Assembly: GCA_021797365.1 (NCBI GenBank)
Contig: JAJZZU010000160.1
Span: 1-6,297, forward strand
Origin: Pseudomonadota bacterium
GTDB taxonomy: Bacteria; Pseudomonadota; Gammaproteobacteria; Acidiferrobacterales; Acidiferrobacteraceae
DNA: 6,297 nt
Direction of reading: 5' to 3'
The notes beneath the pieces are model-generated. The model ran no database searches and had not been told where the DNA came from. It worked only from the letters and a program-made list of their open reading frames with translations. Of this stretch, positions 1 through 6,079 are shown piece after piece. The position numbers and the translations under genes were made by a program. Within the stretch, counting starts at the first letter, position 1. Every line of letters starts with the position of its first letter.

Positions 1-138
1 TTACCCGTCACACGACGGGCGGTATATTTTCTGTGGCACTTTCCGTAGGCTCGCGCCTCCCAGGCGTTACCTGGCACCTTGCCCTGTGGAGCCCGGACTT
101 TCCTCTGCCTTGCAGCAGCGACTGTCTAGCCGACTCCC
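1..138 (-). ncRNA. rnpB: RNase P RNA (M1 RNA), 5' part, truncated by the left window edge
   Basis: Catalytic RNA of ribonuclease P, which with the RnpA protein removes 5' leaders from pre-tRNAs. Read on the minus strand, 105-88 carries the hallmark CR-I segment GAGGAAAGTCCGGGCTCC, which forms one strand of the P4 core. It is followed by a P7/P8-like CCAGGTAACGCCTGG, a P9 stem AGGC/GCCT closed by a GCGA tetraloop, and a P12 hairpin CCCGTC-GTGT-GACGGG (19-4). The 5' end resembles the E. coli start: an 11-nt P1-like lead (GGGAGTCGGCT) precedes AGACAGTCGC, which places the end near 138, about 7 nt after a -10 box. About 138 nt are present of roughly 350-400 typical for class A; P4's second strand, CR-V and the 3' end lie outside the window. 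P3 and P12 are much shorter than in E. coli. Identification is very secure; the exact 5' end may be off by one or two bases. In many proteobacteria mraZ and the dcw cluster follow rnpB, which is only an expectation for the unseen left side. Confidence 0.96.
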
Positions 139-144
139 GCCAGC

Positions 145-173
145 AGTATACCCGCTTCCGGCGGACACTGGGC
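145..173 (-). promoter_or_regulatory. candidate sigma-70 promoter of rnpB
   Basis: The minus strand has TATACT at 150-145 (five of six matches to TATAAT), followed after about 6 nt by the GGGAGTCGG that begins the RNase P RNA, so initiation at about 138 fits. The -35 position (near 173-168, GCCCAG with a 17-nt spacer) does not resemble TTGACA, so the upstream element is weak or differs from consensus. The promoter sits entirely in the gap after the transaldolase stop codon. Read-through from tal is an alternative or additional source of transcript, since no terminator is visible between the two genes. Confidence 0.45.
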
Positions 174-1292
174 TTATATCGTCAGGGTGCTCTTTTTGTG
201 AGCGAGGCGTGCGGTCAATGCCTGATAGGACCGCAGAAACGAGGCGAGCCCTTCGTCTAGGAGGGTGTCGAGTATCTGCGGCAGGTCTATCCCCTCGCGC
301 CGCAGGCCGTCATGCACAGCCAGCGACTGCGCGATCTCGGCCTCCAGCAACGCCTTTGGCTTGTGGGTGAGCAGCGCCTGAAAGGTCTGCGGCGGAACCG
401 TATTAATGGTGTCCGGGGCAATCAGGCGATCGATGTACCAGGTGGCCGAATAAGCGGGGTTCTTGCTGCTCGTGCTCGCCCACAATGGCCATTGGGGCCG
501 AGCCCCCCGGGCCCTCAGGCGCGCGAAGTCCTTGCCGCGGAAAAGCTCTTTATAACGCTGGTAGATCCGCTGCGCATTGGCGATGCCGGCACGCCCGAGA
601 AGGCTCTTTAGGCGCTTGGCCTCGGCCGCCGGGGCGTTCTGCAACCTCTCTTGCAGCTGCGCATCGACGACCGTGTCCACTCGGCTCACAAACACACTCG
701 CCACCGACGCCACGCGGTCGATGGACAAACCCTGGGTCAACCGATCCTCGAGCGCCGCGCAATACGCGGTCGCGACCCGCTCATATGATTGCGGGGAGAA
801 GATCAGGGTCACGTTGACGTTGATCCCCTGCGCCAGAACCTCGCGCATGGCCTGATAGCCGGCCTCGGTCGCCGGGATCTTGATCATGACATTGGGTCTG
901 GCGATGGTACTCCACAGGGTCTTTGCCTCGGCCACGGTGGCATCGACGTCCTGCGCCTCGTCCGGGGCCACCTCGATGCTCACATAGCCGTCCACCGCGA
1001 GACTCGCATCAAAGACCGGACGCAAGATATCCGCGGCGCGTCGCACGTCACTGATCATGAGCTCGCGCACCATGGCCTCGGGGCTCATACCCTGCGCCTC
1101 CAGGGCGCGGATATCGGCATCGTAATGCGTCCCCTCGCCGATGGCCTTCTCGAAAATCGTGGGATTGGTCGTGACACCACGCACACCCTGGGCCACGAGC
1201 GCGCGCAAACCGCCGCTCTCGAGCAGATCGCGGCTGATGTTGTCGTACCATATACGCTGCCCCAAGGCCGTTATTCTTTCGACACCTTTCAT
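174..1292 (-). CDS. tal: transaldolase (long bacterial form, 372 aa)
   Basis: Cytosolic enzyme of the non-oxidative pentose phosphate pathway. It moves a dihydroxyacetone unit from sedoheptulose 7-phosphate to glyceraldehyde 3-phosphate, giving erythrose 4-phosphate and fructose 6-phosphate, through a lysine Schiff base in a TIM barrel. Residues numbered from the chosen start: WYDNISRDLL with catalytic Asp17; GVTTNPTIFEKAI at 39-51; SIEVAP with Glu107; VMIKIPAT with Schiff-base Lys138; NVNVTLIFS; and SVASVFVSRVDT. The late block LWASTSSKNPAYSATWYIDRL and DTINTVPP is typical of the roughly 370-residue transaldolases of actinobacteria, cyanobacteria and many proteobacteria, rather than the 317-residue E. 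coli TalB. The ATG at 1292 is preferred over one 11 codons upstream because GAGGG lies 5 nt ahead of it and homologues begin close to this point. The gene ends 35 nt before the rnpB 5' end on the same strand and is divergent from the GGDEF/EAL gene. The reading frame is intact, with no missing catalytic residue. Confidence 0.96.
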   Translation of the reverse strand: MKGVERITALGQRIWYDNISRDLLESGGLRALVAQGVRGVTTNPTIFEKAIGEGTHYDADIRALEAQGMSPEAMVRELMISDVRRAADILRPVFDASLAVDGYVSIEVAPDEAQDVDATVAEAKTLWSTIARPNVMIKIPATEAGYQAMREVLAQGINVNVTLIFSPQSYERVATAYCAALEDRLTQGLSIDRVASVASVFVSRVDTVVDAQLQERLQNAPAAEAKRLKSLLGRAGIANAQRIYQRYKELFRGKDFARLRARGARPQWPLWASTSSKNPAYSATWYIDRLIAPDTINTVPPQTFQALLTHKPKALLEAEIAQSLAVHDGLRREGIDLPQILDTLLDEGLASFLRSYQALTARLAHKKSTLTI

Positions 1293-1302
1293 AAATCCCT
1301 CG
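1293..1302 (-). promoter_or_regulatory. Shine-Dalgarno site that decides the tal start
   Basis: On the minus strand GAGGG at 1302-1298 is followed by a 5-nt spacer (ATTTA) and ATG at 1292. The alternative in-frame ATG at 1325 has no such purine run, so translation most likely begins at 1292. Confidence 0.7.
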
Positions 1303-1732
1303 CACACACCCGCGACCGCGATCACGGAAGAAGTTGCCGCATACCGGCCCTGTACCGTAGCCCGCGACAGCGACCACGCGGCCCATTACCCAATAGGCCG
1401 GGGCGCTACAAAGCCGGACCGCAAAGACGGGCCGGCCAATTCCACGACGATCCCCTCGATGGATAGTCGTGATATCGGCGCCGCGGGTGCCGTGCTCTGT
1501 GCGATCATCGCCGGCATCAGCGGCGACAAGCGACCATTAGACGGTCCGGAGACGGCAACCACCCCGCCTCCTCGATCGACCAGGTCCGCGGCACCCGGCC
1601 GGGCCCTGCCGCCGGCGAACACGTTTGCGCGGCCCGCATACCGCCCCTGCGCGCCATCGCCCCTGACTGCGAATATCCCCGATCCTATCGCGTGACGCAA
1701 GGTTCGCGAGTCGAGCGCCGAACGCGATGACG

Positions 1733-1750
1733 CCCGGACCACAGTCCGGG
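1733..1750. repeat. perfect GC-rich hairpin in the divergent intergenic region
   Basis: CCCGGAC (1733-1739), loop CACA, GTCCGGG (1744-1750): a perfect 7-bp stem with a four-base loop. Neither strand shows a T-run after the stem, so it does not look like an intrinsic terminator. It could be an RNA structure in a long leader, a protein-binding dyad, or chance in GC-rich DNA. Confidence 0.4.
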
Positions 1751-1860
1751 TTGCTGAGGCACGGCCTATTCAGACCCACGCGCCCGACATCTGCCGCGGA
1801 TCGGCGCATCGACTGACGGCGCGCGCGCCTTGGGGCCGATCGCGCGGCGCACACCCGCGA

Positions 1861-1885
1861 AAATAGGGCGACCGCGACCCTATTT
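1861..1885. promoter_or_regulatory. AAATAGGG/CCCTATTT dyad upstream of the GGDEF/EAL gene (possible operator)
   Basis: AAATAGGG (1861-1868) and CCCTATTT (1878-1885) are perfect 8-bp inverted arms around a 9-nt centre, CGACCGCGA. AT-rich arm ends stand out in this GC-rich region. The centre-to-centre spacing of the arms is 17 bp, between one and two helical turns, compatible with a dimeric regulator. It lies 104 nt before the preferred start codon and 8 nt before an alternative ATG at 1894. If transcribed it would form a hairpin in the leader. No T-tract follows beyond the arm itself, so a terminator is less likely. No regulator family can be assigned. Confidence 0.4.
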
Positions 1886-1978
1886 GCGCTGGTATGTCCT
1901 TTGCAAGGAAACGGGGCCATCAACAACGGTCGGCCATGACGGCCGCCACGAGGCTCGTCTTAGCGCTCGGGGCCAGAC

Positions 1979-1989
1979 GAGGGTATCGC
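1979..1989 (+). promoter_or_regulatory. Shine-Dalgarno site that decides the GGDEF/EAL gene start
   Basis: GAGGG at 1979-1983, a 6-nt spacer (TATCGC) and ATG at 1990 form a well-spaced ribosome binding site, the same core as before tal. The upstream in-frame ATGs at 1894 and 1936 lack a suitably placed purine run, so 1990 is preferred. Confidence 0.65.
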
Positions 1990-4900
1990 ATGCCGCACGG
2001 GCTTTCATCTCCCTCCGCGTCCCCCCATAGGAAGCCGGGGAAGGCAACCTGTCTACGCGCAATCCGGGCGCGCACGCGCCTCGTGACGATCGCCTTCGCG
2101 GGCTTCGGGCTCATTCTGGTTGCCCTCGGCCTGTGGCGCGCGGTAAACACCTTTCACAATATCAAGCGCGAAGAGCGCCTGCGGGCGGAGGCCGTGGCCT
2201 CGCGCGTCGCCAGTCACATGGCCCTGGTCCTAAACGAGCGGTTCGCCGACCTGCGCTTTCTGGGGCGGTCATTGCTCGCCTCGCAACCTGCCGCTACCAC
2301 GGTGAGCATGTCGGTCAAGGACACGCTGCGCGTCATTCTCGCCACCCATACGACGCTCCGCGACGTCGATATACTGAATGCCCGCGGCACCCGGATCCTA
2401 TGGTCGGCGCGACCACAGCCGGCGCAACCCATCCTGCCGGCCCGGCGCTTTCATGCCGTGCGCGACGACCCCCATCTCGAGATCGGCGATGCCATCTACG
2501 CGCGGCGCTTCCAGGCGGTGGTCATCCCGCTGCGATACCGTGTGGCCGCGCATCGCGGCCCAACCCGATTTCTCATCGGCGACCCTGTGGCCCTCGGCCA
2601 GGTACCGATCCCGATCCCGCATTCGCACTTAGCCATCCGCCTGGCCACGCGCTCGGGTAGCTCATTTGCGATAGCCACCGGCAATCTCTGGCACGCGGCG
2701 TCCGCACCCACGCCGCGTACCGACCGCATGGTACGCGCCCATGTCCCGGGCTATCCCTGGAAGGTGGACGTGCTCTGGCCTCGCAACCGTCTATGGGCGC
2801 TCTGGTGGCAACACACCGCGCGCTGGCTGCCGCTCTTTCTGCTGTTGCTATGGGGCAGCCAGTACACGGGCCTCCTGCTTTCCAATCTCCTCTCGCAAGA
2901 GATGCGGTTACGCCTGTGGCATGAGGGCCTCTACCGCCTGAATCAGGCCGTCCTCAGAGGATCGTCCCCGCAGGAACTCTTTAGCGACGCTGCGCACATG
3001 ATTCAAGACAACCTCGACGCATCGTTCGTGTTCGTCGGTTGGCGCGAGCGTTGCGCCGTAGCCGGAGCGGGCGATCCCCAGGCGTTCACCGAGATCCTCG
3101 CCGCGGCCTTCGACAGCGCGGTCGACGACGATTGGACGCCGGTCACGCAGAAGTCCTTCCGTTCGTGCGTGACGCTCGCCCTCGGCACGACCGGGGCGAT
3201 CATCGTCATCTGTCTGTCACGCCCGGCACAGACGGTCATATGGTACGGCATGGTCCGCGAACTGGCCGGACATTTGACCGCCGCCATAGATCAAAAACGC
3301 CAACGCCTCGAGATCGAGCGCCTGCAGAGCTACCAGAGCGCGGTGCGCGCCATGCAACTTGAGTTGCTTCGCCAACCAACACCCGATGAGGCGCAGGCGC
3401 TACTGGTACGCATCCTGACTGAACAAACCGACATCATGGGGGCCTGCATTGCCGTGCCGGAAACGACCGGCCCGCGGTTGCGCATCCAGACCGCTGCCGC
3501 GCGGGATCCCGAACTGCGCGACGTCCTGCTGCGCCTGACGCCGTCCCAGGATGCCGCCGACTACCCGTTCGGTCAAATGCTGGCAGGGCGCGCCTTCCGT
3601 ACCGGCACGCCCCACGGACCGATCGATCCGCGTGACGATGCGGCGCTCGCCGCGATGGCGGCGGGACACGCCGCCCTGAGCGCGACCCGCGCCATCCTCG
3701 CCTACCCGATTATCGAAGACGGCCGCGAACGCCCGACCGCAGTGCTGGTCGTCTACGGGACCGATCCCCAATACTTCACTCCGGCCCTGCGCGCGCTCCT
3801 TGAACACCTCGTCACCAGTGTGCGCTTGGCGTTGAACGCCTGGCGTACCCGCCGCCAGAGCGATCGCTATCGCGCCCTCTACAAGGCATTGGCGCGCGCA
3901 AGCCAGGCCATCGCCCGCGCAAGCGAAGGGCCACAGATGTTCCGCAACATTTGCCATATCCTCGCCGAATGCACGGACGTCCCCCTTACCTTCATCTCGC
4001 TGCTCGGGGCCAAGGGGGCGGAGATCGCCGCGAGCGCCGGGTCGGGCCAGGCCTTTTTATCCACGGCGGCCGGGGGCGTCCCCGGCCGCGCCCTGGCGAT
4101 CCTCCACGAACGCGTGCAGCACGCCGACACCCCCTGCCTTTTCGAAAACATCGATCAATGGCTGAATGATGATGTGCTACGAGGCAGCGCCAGGATGCTT
4201 GGCCTTACGTCGGCCCTCACCGTCCCATGGAAACATGAAGGCCGAGTCGCGGGTATCCTTGGGATAATCGCCGGCGAACGCGAGTTTTTTGACGAAGACA
4301 TGAGTCGGCTCATGGAGGCCCTCGGCAACGATATCGGCTTTGCCGTGGACAACTACGAGCGCCGCCAGGAACTCATGCGCCGGTCTCTCCACGACCCGCT
4401 GACCACGCTGCCCAATCGCGCCTATTTCGAGCGCTCGACCCTTTCTGCCATGGCACGCGCGGCGCGTTCCGGGCACATGATGGCGCTCGGGGTCATGGAT
4501 CTGGATGGCTTCAAGGAGTGGAACGACCTTCAGGGACACGTCGCCGGCGACGATCTGCTCAAGGCCGTTGCACAAAGGTTGCGCGAGGTTGTGCGCGAAG
4601 GCGAGGACGTGGCGCGTCTTGGCGGTGATGAATTCGGACTGGCCGTCGGTATCGCTAATGCCGAGGCCCTGGCGCCGTTGTCCGCACGGCTGCTGTCGGC
4701 CATCGCCCTGGCCGATCCGCAGGCGCGCATCACGGCAAGCGTCGGTTGGGCCCTCCACTCATCCGGTGCGACGAGCTATGAAACACTGCTCATACAGGCT
4801 GACGAGGCCTTGTATGCCGCCAAGGCCGCGGGCCGCAATACCTATCGTGTTTTTGGGGGCGACATCGCCGAACGCCTTGCGCGCCGATTGGCCATCCATA

Positions 4901-5961
4901 GGCACTTTCCGGAGGCGCTGGCAGACGGGCAGATCACGTTTGCCGTGCAGCCTCAGGCGCACTGCGCGACCGGTCGCATCGAAGGCATCGAGCTTCTGGC
5001 TCGTTGGCGTGACGGTGACAACTTGCTCGCGGCGGAATGTTTCATGCCGGATGTGGAAAAGGAACCGCACCTCATCCGCGCCCTGGGGCGACGGACGGTG
5101 AGCGAGGCCATCGCTGTGCGCGACCGCTTGCGGGCTGCCGGGCACAGGCTGCGCGTAAGCTTCAACATAGGCGCCCATCACTTCCTTCATCCAGCCTTTC
5201 TCGACGAGATCGCCGCGCGCCTGGACGGGTCCAGCGCGACCGGTCTGTGCATGGAGGTGCCGCTCGGCATGGCCCTCTCCAACGTGCGCCGGGCAGCCGG
5301 CATCATAGACAGGCTCAGGGACCTCGGGTTTGCCGTGGCGCTCGACGATTTCGGGACCGGCTATGCGCCCCTGAACGAGGCCGTCCAACTCCCCGCCGAC
5401 GAACTCAAGATCGACCGGCGGCTTATCGGGCGATTTCGCCGTGACCCCAACGCCTTCGCGGTTGCCGGCGCGGCCTTGGTGCTTGCGAACCTATCGGGCC
5501 GCCGATTGGTGGCCGAGGGCATCGAGACACCGGATGATCTCCGGCTATGGCGGCACATGGGTGGCGAACACTATCAGGGCTACCTTCTTGCCAGTCCGCT
5601 CGCCTTGGACGATCTCATGGCATGGCTTACCCGGGCGCCGCTCTTGCCGGTAACGGCCGTGCCGGTCCTATCGGCGCGTGACCTTGTCCTGGCCGGCTAC
5701 GCCTTCCTCGAAGTGGACGACTGCCCCGACGGCGTCCTGCAGGCCGGCTGCGAGCGCCTGCGAACATGGATGCGCAGCCGCGACCTCCGCTATCGTGAGC
5801 TCTCCCAGTGGGCGCCCCTGGCAATGGCCCTGGGCGCGAACCTACGCGAGAATCCACACAGCATGCACGCGTTCTGGCGTGACGCGCTACGGCCGGCGAT
5901 TCTGGGCCTTTTTGCCGAGATAGAGGCCCACCTCAAGGAGCAACAATTCTATAGCCGATAA
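1990..5961 (+). CDS. membrane-bound sensor diguanylate cyclase/phosphodiesterase (periplasmic sensor, GAF domains, GGDEF, EAL)
   Basis: A 1323-residue inner-membrane protein that should control c-di-GMP, making it from two GTP (GGDEF) and/or hydrolysing it to pGpG (EAL). Order: short basic N-terminus; TM1 about 31-49; periplasmic Cache/CHASE-like sensor about 50-278 (DVDILNARGTRILW; GYPWKVDVLWP near its end); TM2 about 279-297; a divergent first GAF-like segment about 318-435; GAF-like segments about 455-615 and 622-790; GGDEF about 799-955 with HDPLTTLPNR, DLDGFKEWND (Asp837, Asn845, Asp846) and intact GGDEF at 878-882; EAL about 965-1215; helical extension about 1218-1323. The I-site is R869-E-G-E872, not RxxD. 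The EAL motif reads E1001-L-L. Aligned to the RocR catalytic set, E1001, N1059, E1089, D1119, D1120, K1140, E1176, E1179 and Q1196 are all present, but the loop-6 Glu is Leu1092. Cyclase activity is well supported; phosphodiesterase activity is possible but may be weak. The GAF ligands, the periplasmic signal and the C-terminal domain function are unknown. The gene appears monocistronic. ATG 1894 would add 32 residues. Confidence 0.94.
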   Translation: MPHGLSSPSASPHRKPGKATCLRAIRARTRLVTIAFAGFGLILVALGLWRAVNTFHNIKREERLRAEAVASRVASHMALVLNERFADLRFLGRSLLASQPAATTVSMSVKDTLRVILATHTTLRDVDILNARGTRILWSARPQPAQPILPARRFHAVRDDPHLEIGDAIYARRFQAVVIPLRYRVAAHRGPTRFLIGDPVALGQVPIPIPHSHLAIRLATRSGSSFAIATGNLWHAASAPTPRTDRMVRAHVPGYPWKVDVLWPRNRLWALWWQHTARWLPLFLLLLWGSQYTGLLLSNLLSQEMRLRLWHEGLYRLNQAVLRGSSPQELFSDAAHMIQDNLDASFVFVGWRERCAVAGAGDPQAFTEILAAAFDSAVDDDWTPVTQKSFRSCVTLALGTTGAIIVICLSRPAQTVIWYGMVRELAGHLTAAIDQKRQRLEIERLQSYQSAVRAMQLELLRQPTPDEAQALLVRILTEQTDIMGACIAVPETTGPRLRIQTAAARDPELRDVLLRLTPSQDAADYPFGQMLAGRAFRTGTPHGPIDPRDDAALAAMAAGHAALSATRAILAYPIIEDGRERPTAVLVVYGTDPQYFTPALRALLEHLVTSVRLALNAWRTRRQSDRYRALYKALARASQAIARASEGPQMFRNICHILAECTDVPLTFISLLGAKGAEIAASAGSGQAFLSTAAGGVPGRALAILHERVQHADTPCLFENIDQWLNDDVLRGSARMLGLTSALTVPWKHEGRVAGILGIIAGEREFFDEDMSRLMEALGNDIGFAVDNYERRQELMRRSLHDPLTTLPNRAYFERSTLSAMARAARSGHMMALGVMDLDGFKEWNDLQGHVAGDDLLKAVAQRLREVVREGEDVARLGGDEFGLAVGIANAEALAPLSARLLSAIALADPQARITASVGWALHSSGATSYETLLIQADEALYAAKAAGRNTYRVFGGDIAERLARRLAIHRHFPEALADGQITFAVQPQAHCATGRIEGIELLARWRDGDNLLAAECFMPDVEKEPHLIRALGRRTVSEAIAVRDRLRAAGHRLRVSFNIGAHHFLHPAFLDEIAARLDGSSATGLCMEVPLGMALSNVRRAAGIIDRLRDLGFAVALDDFGTGYAPLNEAVQLPADELKIDRRLIGRFRRDPNAFAVAGAALVLANLSGRRLVAEGIETPDDLRLWRHMGGEHYQGYLLASPLALDDLMAWLTRAPLLPVTAVPVLSARDLVLAGYAFLEVDDCPDGVLQAGCERLRTWMRSRDLRYRELSQWAPLAMALGANLRENPHSMHAFWRDALRPAILGLFAEIEAHLKEQQFYSR

Positions 5962-5971
5962 CCTATATCGG
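5955..5971. repeat. small inverted repeat across the GGDEF/EAL stop codon
   Basis: CCGATA (5955-5960) and TATCGG (5966-5971) flank a 5-nt loop, and the TAA stop (5959-5961) overlaps the left arm. With only six base pairs, half of them A-T, and no following T-run, it is a poor intrinsic terminator. It is the only dyad I found at the end of the gene. Between here and 6079 I see no other terminator-like structure. Confidence 0.25.
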
Positions 5972-6079
5972 ACGGCCGAAACGCACATGCGCCGACGCAA
6001 GACGGGCGCGGGCCTGGCGTTGTCATACGCATGCGCGCCTGGACCCATGCTTGCGGACAGGTCCTCGATACGGATCTGA

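Larger units (their letters stand above)
1293..1989. other. long divergent intergenic region between tal and the GGDEF/EAL gene
   Basis: These 697 nt separate two divergent starts and must hold both promoters, but I could not pick out convincing -35/-10 pairs. No tRNA or recognisable RNA gene is seen. Several open frames cross the region. The best is a GTG-started minus-strand frame of 118 codons (1742 to 1386, TAA stop), ending 93 nt before the tal start. Its product is rich in Ala, Gly, Arg and Val, matches no family I know and has no visible ribosome binding site, so I do not call it a gene. The region stays GC-rich and contains a GC hairpin at 1733-1750 and a dyad at 1861-1885, described separately. 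Part of it (1894-1989) could be coding if the GGDEF/EAL gene used an upstream ATG. Confidence 0.6.

Noticed and set aside
33..370. Short plus-strand open frames over the left end
   Set aside because: This DNA is rnpB and the 3' end of tal on the minus strand; the open frames are incidental.
789..1695. Plus-strand open frames of 225 and 184 codons over and beyond tal
   Set aside because: They lie opposite the transaldolase, whose catalytic motifs are unmistakable on the minus strand, and their products look like random GC-rich translation.
1733..1750. Hairpin considered as a Rho-independent terminator
   Set aside because: No T-tract follows on either strand and it lies well away from the end of any called gene.
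1799..1841. GATCGGC/GCCGATC 7-bp inverted arms 29 nt apart
   Set aside because: Short, widely spaced and made of common GC-rich words; expected by chance.
3400..3957. 185-codon minus-strand open frame
   Set aside because: Antisense shadow of the GAF region of the plus-strand protein; low-complexity composition and no ribosome binding site sought or evident.
4177..5388. Long open minus-strand frames (193 and 209 codons, back to back in one frame) opposite the GGDEF/EAL gene
   Set aside because: They are antisense shadows. High G/C at third positions of the real gene suppresses stop codons on the other strand, the products have no recognisable motifs, and the plus strand encodes intact GGDEF and EAL domains here.
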